A DNA stretch of 64,000 nt from Afipia sp. Root123D2 (GTDB lineage Bacteria > Pseudomonadota > Alphaproteobacteria > Rhizobiales > Xanthobacteraceae): positions 372,001 to 436,000 of the forward strand of contig NZ_LMDP01000002.1 in the NCBI RefSeq assembly GCF_001425835.1. The letters are read 5' to 3'. The position numbers and the translations under genes are program-made. Below are positions 57,171-64,000 of the stretch, piece after piece; position 1 is the first letter of the stretch, and the number at the start of each line of letters is the position of its first letter. The notes beneath the pieces were generated by a model that was given only the letters and a program-made list of their open reading frames with translations, had not been told where the DNA came from and ran no database searches.

Positions 57171-57192
57171 TCTGCAAACGAAACTGCAAACA
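57171..57192 (+). repeat. island-internal direct repeat, right copy
   Basis: TCTGCAAACGAAACTGCAAACA, matching 54683-54702 except for one inserted A. Confidence 0.6.
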
Positions 57193-57239
57193 AGGTCAAA
57201 TTAGCGGGTGAAAAATCGGAAATTCTTCAATGTTTTCAA

Positions 57240-57316
57240 TGGTCGGAGTGGCAGGATTTGAACCTGCGACCCCTGCGTCCCGAACGCAGTGCTCTACCGG
57301 GCTGAGCCACACTCCG
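57240..57316 (-). tRNA. tRNA-Pro (CGG)
   Basis: On the minus strand: acceptor CGGAGTG/CACTCCG, anticodon stem-loop CTGCG-TTCGGGA-CGCAG with CGG at 34-36, T-arm GCAGG-TTCAAAT-CCTGC, discriminator A and encoded CCA; 77 nt. Its 3' 48 bases form the right attachment repeat of the mini-island, and the gene remains intact. Confidence 0.95.
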
Positions 57317-57414
57317 ACATGAAGGCCGGTCTTATAACCTTGGGACTCGCGCACCGCAAGAAGCGGTATAAAAGGTTTGGAGCGAAATTCCGCCCATCCC
57401 CAAAAGCGGTAAAA

Positions 57415-58401
57415 ATGACGGTTGAGCTGACGACAGATACAATTTCCGTGGATTCCGGCGCGGCCGGCGCCGCTGCGACCTGTCTGGGCGGCGGCGGACT
57501 GGTCGCCTTCCCCACCGAAACCGTCTATGGGCTCGGCGCCGATGCCACGAACGCCATCGCCATTGCGCGGCTGTATCAGGCCAAGGGCCGCCCGTCGTTC
57601 AATCCCCTGATTGCCCACGTCCCCGATCTTGCAGCAGCACGGCGCATAGCAATCTTCAACGACACCAGCCTGAAACTGGCGAAGGCGTTCTGGCCGGGGC
57701 CGCTGACACTGGTTCTGCCGAAGGCGCCGGACTGCCCGGTGGCCGATCTCGCCACTGCCGGGCTCGAAACCATCGCACTTCGCGTGCCGGCGCATGCCGT
57801 GGCGCGAGACATTCTGCGCGCATTGGGGAAGCCGATAGTGGCGCCATCCGCGAACATCTCCGGCCACGTCTCGCCAACCACGGCGGATCACGTGCGCCAC
57901 GATCTCGCCGGACGCATCGACCTGATTGTCGATGGCGGCCCGGTCGCCGTCGGCGTCGAATCCACCATCGTGAGCTGTCTCGCGGCGCCGATGTTATTGC
58001 GCCCCGGCGGCCTGCCCCGCGCCGAGATCGAGCGCATACTGGGACATGCGCTGGTGCAACCGCCTGCGGAAGTCGAAACCAACGACACCAATCCTCTCGC
58101 GCCCGGCATGATGTCGTCGCACTACGCACCGCGCACGCCAGTGCGCCTCGGGGCGAACAGCCTCAAAACCGGCGAGGCGCTGCTCGCCTTCGGCCCTGAT
58201 GTTCTGCCTGCCGGCACCGAGAAGGTCATGAATTTGTCCCCGGCCGGAGACCTGGTGGAAGCCGCGGCCAATCTTTTCAGCTATCTTCGCGCCCTCGATC
58301 AGGTTGGCGCACGCGGCATCGCCGTGATGCCGATCCCCGATCATGGTCTCGGCGAAGCCATCAACGACCGGCTGCGGCGTGCCGCGATTCCGCAAGACTG
58401 A
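57415..58401 (+). CDS. threonylcarbamoyl-AMP synthase (Sua5 type)
   Basis: A 328-residue protein: YrdC domain (GGLVAFPTETVYGLGADA, then KGRPSFNPLIAHV, WPGPLTLVLP, APSANISGHVSPT) followed by the C-terminal Sua5 domain (about 200-328) that is absent from YrdC. It makes L-threonylcarbamoyladenylate, the precursor of t6A37 on tRNAs that decode ANN codons. ATG 57415. It lies 99 bases past the tRNA-Pro 5' end and probably has its own promoter. Confidence 0.93.
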   Translation: MTVELTTDTISVDSGAAGAAATCLGGGGLVAFPTETVYGLGADATNAIAIARLYQAKGRPSFNPLIAHVPDLAAARRIAIFNDTSLKLAKAFWPGPLTLVLPKAPDCPVADLATAGLETIALRVPAHAVARDILRALGKPIVAPSANISGHVSPTTADHVRHDLAGRIDLIVDGGPVAVGVESTIVSCLAAPMLLRPGGLPRAEIERILGHALVQPPAEVETNDTNPLAPGMMSSHYAPRTPVRLGANSLKTGEALLAFGPDVLPAGTEKVMNLSPAGDLVEAAANLFSYLRALDQVGARGIAVMPIPDHGLGEAINDRLRRAAIPQD

Positions 58402-58454
58402 GAACCGGCACGCATAACGCACCGGCACAAACGAAAACGTCAGGGAAGGACAGA

Positions 58455-59879
58455 ATGAACGTCGTGCAACAACCCCCTCGCCCCCTGCCCCCTGAGCTTA
58501 TTGCGCGTTTCAAAGCCATCGTCGGTGACAAATACGCCGTCACTGATCCGTATGAGATCGCGCCTTATCTGGTGGAAGATCGCGGGCTGTTCTCCGGCAC
58601 CGCGCCGCTGGTGCTGCGTCCCGGCTCGACCGCCGAAGTCTCCGCAATCTGCAAGCTCGCCACCGAAACCCGCACCGCGCTGGTGCCGCAAGGCGGCAAC
58701 ACCGGCCTCGTCGGCGCGCAGGTCCCGCATGGCGAAGTGGTGCTGTCGCTGCGGCGGCTCGACAAGATCCGCGAGATCGATCCGCAGTCCAACACCATGA
58801 CCGCCGAAGCCGGTGTCATTCTTGCGAATGCGCAGCAGGCGGCCGCGGAGGTCGATCGTCTTTATCCGCTCTCACTCGGCTCCGAAGGAAGCTGCACGGT
58901 CGGCGGAAATCTCTCCTCCAACGCCGGCGGCATTGCAGCAGTGGCTTATGGCGTGGCGCGAGATCTTGTACTCGGTCTGGAAGTGGTGCTCGCGGACGGA
59001 CAGATCATGCACGGCCTGTCCAAGCTGAAGAAGGACAACACCGGCTACAATCTGCGTAACCTGTTCATCGGCGCGGAAGGAACGCTCGGCATCATTACCG
59101 CCGCAACGCTGAAACTGTTTCCCAAGCCGCGCACCGTCGAGACTGCATTCGCCGGAATGGCCACGCCTGCCGACGCGCTGAAGCTGCTGGAAATTGCGCA
59201 GACCAGCGCCGCCAACAATCTCACCAGCTTCGAATTGCTTCCGCAGATCGGCATCGATTTCTGCGTCAAACATGGCCCGTCGATCCGCGCACCTTTAAGC
59301 GGACGGCACGGCTGGTACGTACTGATGGAGATTTCATCGCTGCGCGACGACGCGCGCGAAACTCTCGAAGCGATTCTCGCTGATGGCATGGAGAAAGGCA
59401 TCGTCGAGGATGCGGTGATCGCCGCCAATCTCGATCAGCAGGCCGCGTTCTGGAAACTGCGCGAAGTCATGTCGCCGGCACAGAAGCCGGAAGGTGGATC
59501 GATCAAGCACGACGTCTCGGTGCCGGTGGCGGCAGTTCCGCAATTTCTCGCGGAGGCCGATGCCGCCGTGGTGAAACTCATCCCCGGTTCGCGGCCGTTC
59601 GCTTTCGGCCATCTCGGCGACGGCAATATCCACTACAACATCAGCCAGCCGCTCGGCGCCGACACCGAAGGCTTCATGGCGCGCTATCATGAGGTCAACG
59701 ATATCGTCCACGGCATCGTGCTGTCACATGGCGGCTCGATTTCCGCCGAGCACGGCATCGGCGTGCTCAAACGCGATGAACTTCCGCACGTTAAGGATCC
59801 CGTGTCGATGTCGATCATGCGCGCGCTCAAGAAGCAGTTCGATCCGCTGAACATCCTCAATCCCGGCAAGGTGCTGTAA
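58455..59879 (+). CDS. FAD-binding oxidoreductase (GlcD/D-lactate or D-2-hydroxyglutarate dehydrogenase type)
   Basis: A 474-residue flavoenzyme. The N-terminal PCMH-type FAD-binding domain has PQGGNTGLVGAQ and GSEGSCTVGGNLSSNAGG; the C-terminal domain has FGHLGDGNIHYN and SAEHGIGVLKRDEL. The layout fits 2-hydroxy-acid dehydrogenases (D-lactate, glycolate or D-2-hydroxyglutarate); substrate cannot be fixed. ATG 58455. It lies 53 bases after sua5 and may share its transcript. Confidence 0.9.
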   Translation: MNVVQQPPRPLPPELIARFKAIVGDKYAVTDPYEIAPYLVEDRGLFSGTAPLVLRPGSTAEVSAICKLATETRTALVPQGGNTGLVGAQVPHGEVVLSLRRLDKIREIDPQSNTMTAEAGVILANAQQAAAEVDRLYPLSLGSEGSCTVGGNLSSNAGGIAAVAYGVARDLVLGLEVVLADGQIMHGLSKLKKDNTGYNLRNLFIGAEGTLGIITAATLKLFPKPRTVETAFAGMATPADALKLLEIAQTSAANNLTSFELLPQIGIDFCVKHGPSIRAPLSGRHGWYVLMEISSLRDDARETLEAILADGMEKGIVEDAVIAANLDQQAAFWKLREVMSPAQKPEGGSIKHDVSVPVAAVPQFLAEADAAVVKLIPGSRPFAFGHLGDGNIHYNISQPLGADTEGFMARYHEVNDIVHGIVLSHGGSISAEHGIGVLKRDELPHVKDPVSMSIMRALKKQFDPLNILNPGKVL

Positions 59880-59891
59880 CGAACGCAACCT

Positions 59892-60689
59892 TCAATCGAA
59901 TAGCGACCCTTGCCCGCTGTCTCCCGCCGCGCTTTTCGCTGGCCGTGCCTTGCCGTTCACATCGGTCTTTCTTCGCACACGCGGCTTCCGTGCAGCCTCA
60001 ACGTCTGCGGCAGCGGCCTCCTCGGCACTGATCGGCGCAACAAGCGCAGCATCGTCATTCGCGACGCGGTTCACCGCCGTCGAAACCTCATGCCAGGTGA
60101 AAGTGCCGGGCGGTGGCGCAGCCAATAGCGCCATCGCTTCTTCGGCCTCGGATGAGTTGCCGTCGAGCCAGCGGTCGAAATCCTCCGGCGCGATCGTGAC
60201 CGGCATCCGGTGATGAAGCGATGCGAGATCGGGAGTCGCAGGCGTAGTGATGATCGCAACGGTATCAAGTTCCTCACCGTTCGGGCCGACCCAGGTTTCG
60301 GCGAGGCCGGCGAACGCAATCGGCTGGCCGTCTCGCGGATGGATGAAAAACGGCCGCTTGCGGGATGGCGACGGCTGCCACTCATAGTAGCCGTCCGCAG
60401 GCAGCAAGCAGCGGCGGCGCTTCATCGCATTGCGGAACGCCGGCTTGTCGAGCACGGTTTCGGCGCGTGCATTGATCACCAGCGAGAATGTTCGCGGATC
60501 CTTGACCCAGGAAGGCAACAGCCCCCATCGCATCAGCTGGAAACGCCGGACACCATTATCGAGCAAAACAACCGGCACCGGCTGGGTCGGCGCCACGTTA
60601 TGGCGAGGCGGAAAATTGGGCTGATCAGCATAGCCGAATGCGCGTCGTAGCGCTTCCGGAGGCGAGATGATGACATACCGACCGCACAT
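59892..60689 (-). CDS. SOS-response-associated peptidase (YedK/HMCES family)
   Basis: A 265-residue protein. The N-terminal Cys2 (MCGRY), NVAPTQPVPVV, the NARAET motif, PADGYYEW and HHRMP with catalytic His mark the SRAP domain. It forms a covalent thiazolidine with abasic sites in single-stranded DNA to shield replication. The C-terminal 40 residues are basic and low complexity. ATG 60689. It is convergent with the FAD oxidoreductase gene. Confidence 0.92.
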   Translation of the reverse strand: MCGRYVIISPPEALRRAFGYADQPNFPPRHNVAPTQPVPVVLLDNGVRRFQLMRWGLLPSWVKDPRTFSLVINARAETVLDKPAFRNAMKRRRCLLPADGYYEWQPSPSRKRPFFIHPRDGQPIAFAGLAETWVGPNGEELDTVAIITTPATPDLASLHHRMPVTIAPEDFDRWLDGNSSEAEEAMALLAAPPPGTFTWHEVSTAVNRVANDDAALVAPISAEEAAAADVEAARKPRVRRKTDVNGKARPAKSAAGDSGQGSLFD

Positions 60690-60778
60690 GACAGATTACC
60701 CGAATTGCCTACGTAAAATGCCTTGGAAAACAGGTTCGTTTAAGTCCTTTTAACCTTGCATCCCCAACAGTGGCGAAA

Positions 60779-61300
60779 ATGGCGCCCTCAAACCTCGATA
60801 CAGCACCTTCCGATCCCGACATGGCTGCGCCGACGGACGATGCGACCGCACGCGCGCAACGCTTGCAGGCCGCCAACATCAATCCGCGGACCGGCCTCGC
60901 CACCGACTATCTGAATCATTTCAACGAGGCCATCATGCTTCTCGAAATGATCCCCGACATGCCTGATTGCGCCGAGGACTTTCTGGACTGGCAGCCGCTG
61001 TCCTATCGCGACCATTTCGCGGCTTCCAATTTCAAGGCGCGGGAACTGGCGATCAGCGCCTATGAGCAATCCGATGGCGCTCTGCGCGCGGAGTTCGACA
61101 GCATCACCAACACAATGACATCCATCCTGATCGCCGTCGGCGACGCGATGCGCGACAGCAAGCAGGACGTCACCCGCACCACCCTGGCAGAACAGGCGAC
61201 CGGCTGGGTCAAACCGTTGCTGACGCTGGCCGGTTCTATTATCAACGGCGCCAACGACGAAGCCGACATTGACCAGATCATGAATCAGCAGGCTCCGTGA
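60779..61300 (+). CDS. hypothetical protein, mostly helical
   Basis: A 173-residue protein with no membrane or signal sequence and a helical composition, including NPRTGLATDYLNHFNEAIMLLEMIPDMPDC and FASNFKARELAISAYE-type stretches. The visible motif LNHFNEAIMLLEM recurs, as I recall, in uncharacterised alphaproteobacterial proteins, but I cannot name the family. ATG 60779; a GTG nine bases earlier is possible. The stop overlaps the NUDIX start by four bases (GTGA), so the pair is coupled. Confidence 0.75.
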   Translation: MAPSNLDTAPSDPDMAAPTDDATARAQRLQAANINPRTGLATDYLNHFNEAIMLLEMIPDMPDCAEDFLDWQPLSYRDHFAASNFKARELAISAYEQSDGALRAEFDSITNTMTSILIAVGDAMRDSKQDVTRTTLAEQATGWVKPLLTLAGSIINGANDEADIDQIMNQQAP

Positions 61301-61719
61301 CACCGCCATCTACCACCGGCCCCCGGCTCGCCGTCAGTGCCGCGATTTTCCGGGACGGCAAAATTCTGCTGGTGCGGCGCGCCCGGGCTCCAGCCCGCGG
61401 GGTCTACACCCTGCCCGGCGGCCGGGTGGAATTCGGTGAAGCCCTGACCGAAGCGCTGACACGAGAAATCGCCGAGGAAACCCAGCTTACCATCGAGATC
61501 GTTGGCCTTGCCGGCTGGCGGGAAGCCCTGCCGGCGCAGACCGGCGGAGGCCATTTCGTTATCCTGCCGTTTGCAGCCCGCTGGATCGGCGGAGACCCGG
61601 TCCTGAACGACGAACTGGACGACGCGCAATGGCGCCTCCCGGGAACGCTCGGCGACCTGCGGCTAACCGAGGGGCTGGAGGAGGTGATCGCCACAGCCGC
61701 CCGGATGATTGGCAGCTGA
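61297..61719 (+). CDS. NUDIX hydrolase
   Basis: A 140-residue protein with a complete Nudix box: GGRVEFGEALTEALTREIAEETQL, fitting Gx5Ex7REUxEExGU apart from the final position. It should hydrolyse a nucleoside diphosphate linked to another group; the substrate is unknown. The start is GTG 61297, coupled to the preceding gene by GTGA. Confidence 0.9.
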   Translation: MTPPSTTGPRLAVSAAIFRDGKILLVRRARAPARGVYTLPGGRVEFGEALTEALTREIAEETQLTIEIVGLAGWREALPAQTGGGHFVILPFAARWIGGDPVLNDELDDAQWRLPGTLGDLRLTEGLEEVIATAARMIGS

Positions 61720-61757
61720 CCGGCCATTCGCCTTGCTTCCTCCACATCCAGAAGGCT

Positions 61758-62147
61758 ATGACGGCCTTCATGCTGAAGCATATTTTCGCGGTTTTCCTTG
61801 TCATGACGGCGCTTGTTTCCGGTTCCGCCCGGGCACAGGACGCGGCCGCGCCGTTCGACGCCGACCTGCAACGGCTCGCCGAAATCCTCGGCGCGCTGCA
61901 CTATCTGCGCGGGATTTGCGGCACCAACGAAGGCCAGAAATGGCGTAGCGAAATGCAGGCGCTGGTCGATGCCGAGACACCTACCGGTGATCGCCGCACA
62001 CGGATGATCGCGAGTTTCAATCGCGGCTATAACGGCTTCCAGCAGACCTACCGGACCTGCACACCCGCGGCCAGCGTCGCGATCCGGCGTTATCTCGAGG
62101 AAGGCTCGAAGATCTCCCGCGACCTCACGGCACGCTACGCGAACTAA
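61758..62147 (+). CDS. TIGR02301-type exported protein
   Basis: A 129-residue protein with a signal peptide (MLKHIFAVFLVMTALVSGSARA) and a cysteine-containing mature part (LAEILGALHYLRGICG...W, then FNRGYNGFQQTYRTC). I recognise the alphaproteobacterial family with LHYLR and two conserved Cys, presumed disulfide-bonded in the periplasm; function unknown. ATG 61758. Confidence 0.8.
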   Translation: MTAFMLKHIFAVFLVMTALVSGSARAQDAAAPFDADLQRLAEILGALHYLRGICGTNEGQKWRSEMQALVDAETPTGDRRTRMIASFNRGYNGFQQTYRTCTPAASVAIRRYLEEGSKISRDLTARYAN

Positions 62148-62365
62148 CGGCTACGAGCGCTGCAATCTTTCCGGTGGATATCCTGCACGGACGCCCTGCG
62201 CGGGAAAGCCTAAAATGCCTGCCAAGCACCTTTAGACTCATTTGATTTCGGCTTGTTAACCTTTCCTAAAGAAGTGGTCTGGCCGGACCCGCGCCTCGTG
62301 CTAAAGCTCAGGTGGTTTCAACAGTGCGCCTTTTGCGGCCGCGCTTGCCCAGGTTGTTTCAGTTC

Positions 62366-62632
62366 ATGACGCATTCGTCCCACCTCGCTCCGTCCCGCGC
62401 GCCCATGCCCGATCAGGAACAGAAGCAGGCTGCGCTGGGCTATCTCAACGAGGCCTGGGCTGAAGCCCTGCACGACGGCATCGACGGTGACTGTCTGGCG
62501 CAGGCCAGCCTGTTCACCGCCTTCGCGCAACTGGTCAGCACCTATGGTGAGGACGCCGTCGCCAAATTCGTCGAGGGCCTTCCCGGCCGGGTGCGCAGCG
62601 GCGAATTCTCGGTCGTCGCTTTCAAGCAATAG
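62366..62632 (+). CDS. hypothetical protein (about 88 residues)
   Basis: A small protein with a helical core (ALGYLNEAWAEALHDGIDGDCLAQASLFTAFAQLVSTYGEDAVAKFVEGL). The start is uncertain among ATG 62366 and ATG 62405; a longer frame begins upstream without a good ribosome site. No domain recognised. The region upstream (62148-62365) contains no gene. Confidence 0.65.
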   Translation: MTHSSHLAPSRAPMPDQEQKQAALGYLNEAWAEALHDGIDGDCLAQASLFTAFAQLVSTYGEDAVAKFVEGLPGRVRSGEFSVVAFKQ

Positions 62633-62661
62633 CTTGCCGCTGCCGCACTCTGTCGCGGCAA

Positions 62662-63996
62662 TCAGGGCTTCAGCGTTTCCATGAAGCGGATGGTCTCGCC
62701 GGTTGACGGCGACACCAGTTCTCCCTGCCACATCACGCGGCGGCCGCGCACGAATGTTCCGACCGGCCAGCCCGTCACCTTCACCCCGTCATAGGGTGTC
62801 CAGCCCGCCTTCGAGGCGACCCATTCGTTGGTGATGGTTTCGCTGCGCTTCAGATCGACCACCGTGAAGTCGGCGTCGTAACCGGCCGCGATCCGGCCTT
62901 TGCAGGCGATGTTGAAAATCCGCGCCGGTCCCGCACTGGTAAGATCGACGAACCGCGCCAGCGACAGCCGACCGGCATTGACGTGGTCGAGCATGGTGGG
63001 CACCAGTGTCTGCACGCCGGTCATGCCCGATGGCGACGCGGGATAGGTCTTCGACTTCTCCTCGAGCGTATGCGGTGCGTGATCGGAGCCGAGTACGTCG
63101 ACGATGCCCTGTTCGATCCCCCGCCAGATACCATCACGATGGCTGGCATCGCGCACCGGCGGATTCATCTGCGCGCGGGTCCCGAGGCGCTCGTAACAGT
63201 CGGGCGCAGCGAGCGTGAGATGGTGCGGCGTCGCCTCGACAGTCGCGACATCCTTGTGGTCGCGCAAATAATCCATCTCTTCTTTCGTCGAGATATGAAG
63301 CACATGGATCCGCGCACCGGTTTCACGCGCGATCGTCACCAGACGTTGCGTCGCCATCAGCGCCGCCATCTCGTCGCGCCACACCGGATGCGACCGCGGA
63401 TCGCCCTCGATGCGGAGGCCCTTGCGGTCGTTGAGACGATATTCGTCCTCGGCATGGAACGAGGCGCGGCGGCGGATCACGCCGAGAATCTTTCGCAGAC
63501 CGCCATCGTCCTCGACCAGCAGGCTGCCGGTCGATGAGCCGATGAAAACCTTGACGCCGGCGCAGCCCGGCGCACGCTCCAGTTCCGGCAGATTCTGATA
63601 ATTCTCGCGCGTGCCGCCGATGAAGAAGGCGTAGTCGCAGTGCATCCGGTGATGGCCGGCCTTCACCTTCGTGGTAAATGTCTCTTCCGTGATCGTCAGC
63701 GGATTGGTGTTCGGCATTTCGAACACCCCGGTGACGCCGCCCATGACCGCGCTGTGCGATCCGGTTTCGAGGTCTTCCTTGTGAGTCAGTCCCGGCTCGC
63801 GGAAATGCACCTGGGTATCGATCACGCCGGGCAGGACGTGCAGTCCCTTGCAGTCGATCGTCTCGCCCGCGCTGGCCTGGCGGAGATCGCCGATCGCGGC
63901 GATGCGCCCGCCGGAAATACCAATATCCCGTACACCTTCGCCATCCTGGTTGACGACGGTGCCGGCTCTCAAAATCGTGTCAAATGTCTGGGTCAT
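62662..63996 (-). CDS. pyrC: dihydroorotase
   Basis: A 444-residue amidohydrolase of the class-I-type dihydroorotase subfamily. It shows GVIDTQVHFREPG near the N-terminus, the bridging-lysine segment GVKVFIGSSTG, His in FHAEDEYRL, His in IHVLHISTKEE and the catalytic Asp in DVLGSDHAPHTLEEK. The first metal His of the usual DxHxH is Gln here, a form I recall in the subfamily. It closes dihydroorotate in pyrimidine synthesis unless it is a non-catalytic relative. ATG 63996 lies four bases from the window edge. Confidence 0.88.
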   Translation of the reverse strand: MTQTFDTILRAGTVVNQDGEGVRDIGISGGRIAAIGDLRQASAGETIDCKGLHVLPGVIDTQVHFREPGLTHKEDLETGSHSAVMGGVTGVFEMPNTNPLTITEETFTTKVKAGHHRMHCDYAFFIGGTRENYQNLPELERAPGCAGVKVFIGSSTGSLLVEDDGGLRKILGVIRRRASFHAEDEYRLNDRKGLRIEGDPRSHPVWRDEMAALMATQRLVTIARETGARIHVLHISTKEEMDYLRDHKDVATVEATPHHLTLAAPDCYERLGTRAQMNPPVRDASHRDGIWRGIEQGIVDVLGSDHAPHTLEEKSKTYPASPSGMTGVQTLVPTMLDHVNAGRLSLARFVDLTSAGPARIFNIACKGRIAAGYDADFTVVDLKRSETITNEWVASKAGWTPYDGVKVTGWPVGTFVRGRRVMWQGELVSPSTGETIRFMETLKP

Positions 63997-64000
63997 CGGT

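Larger units (their letters stand above)
54552..57286. mobile_element. mini-island integrated in tRNA-Pro
   Basis: A 48-base direct repeat copies the tRNA-Pro 3' half: 54552-54599 and 57239-57286 (the latter inside the intact gene). This places a 2,687-base insertion between. Sampled 60-base lines inside are visibly less GC-rich (40-45% in two lines of the right part) than a flanking chromosomal line (72% at 57481). It has two cargo genes and no integrase, so it is either moved in trans or a deletion derivative. Confidence 0.85.

Overview
The window is a chromosomal segment of a high-GC alphaproteobacterium. Gene content and habits (alphaproteobacterial DUF1194, DUF1499, DUF2147 and TIGR02301-type proteins, divergent ku/ligD, extended Sua5, many acyl-CoA enzymes, dispersed palindromic intergenic repeats) point to the Bradyrhizobium/Rhodopseudomonas/Afipia group (Nitrobacteraceae). 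This placement is inferred from protein families only.

Layout. (1) 1-7404: accessory DNA next to a tRNA-Gln(UUG) gene. It holds a tightly overlapped minus-strand operon of a 76-residue protein, a SIR2-like protein, a small middle component, an SMC/Rad50-like ABC ATPase with a CxxC hook and an Mrr-like restriction-nuclease protein cut by the window edge. I read this as an ABC-three-component (ABC-3C)-type anti-phage or conflict system. A CoiA-like nuclease gene lies just upstream. (2) 7781-24811: core metabolism and signalling: acyl-CoA dehydrogenase, ring-cleavage/glyoxalase-fold enzyme, enoyl-CoA hydratase, deacetylase, xseB-dxs-tlyA-rRNA methyltransferase cluster, two tandem chemoreceptors, a frameshifted GNAT gene and a nucleotide cyclase. 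(3) 25016-31094: aroC, phosphatase, fabI, ECF sigma and anti-sigma, DMT transporter, PRC-barrel protein. (4) 31192-32885: a RAYT transposase with REP palindromes, then a near-consensus sigma70 promoter facing about 550 bases of gene-free, hairpin-rich DNA. (5) 32886-54518: DnaJ-type chaperone, pdxH, SDR, Ku/LigD end joining, CorA, paired L,D-transpeptidases, extensin-like protein, acyl-CoA synthetase, TauE/SafE, DUF1499, MBL hydrolase, glutaryl-CoA dehydrogenase, ribB, intradiol dioxygenase, Kef-type antiporter. (6) 54552-57286: a 2.7-kb mini-island in tRNA-Pro(CGG), bounded by a 48-base direct repeat, with no integrase. Its main cargo is an unusual in-frame chimera of a DUF262/GmrS-like N-terminus and the C-terminal half of an OLD-family ATPase-Toprim nuclease. 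(7) 57415-63996: Sua5, FAD oxidoreductase, SOS-associated peptidase, NUDIX hydrolase, small proteins and dihydroorotase.

The housekeeping parts suggest an aerobic heterotroph able to degrade fatty acids, aromatic rings and glutarate, with chemotaxis, isoprenoid synthesis, cell-wall 3-3 cross-linking and non-homologous end joining. The two tRNA-associated accessory regions carry the probable defence genes and are the most interesting parts of the window.
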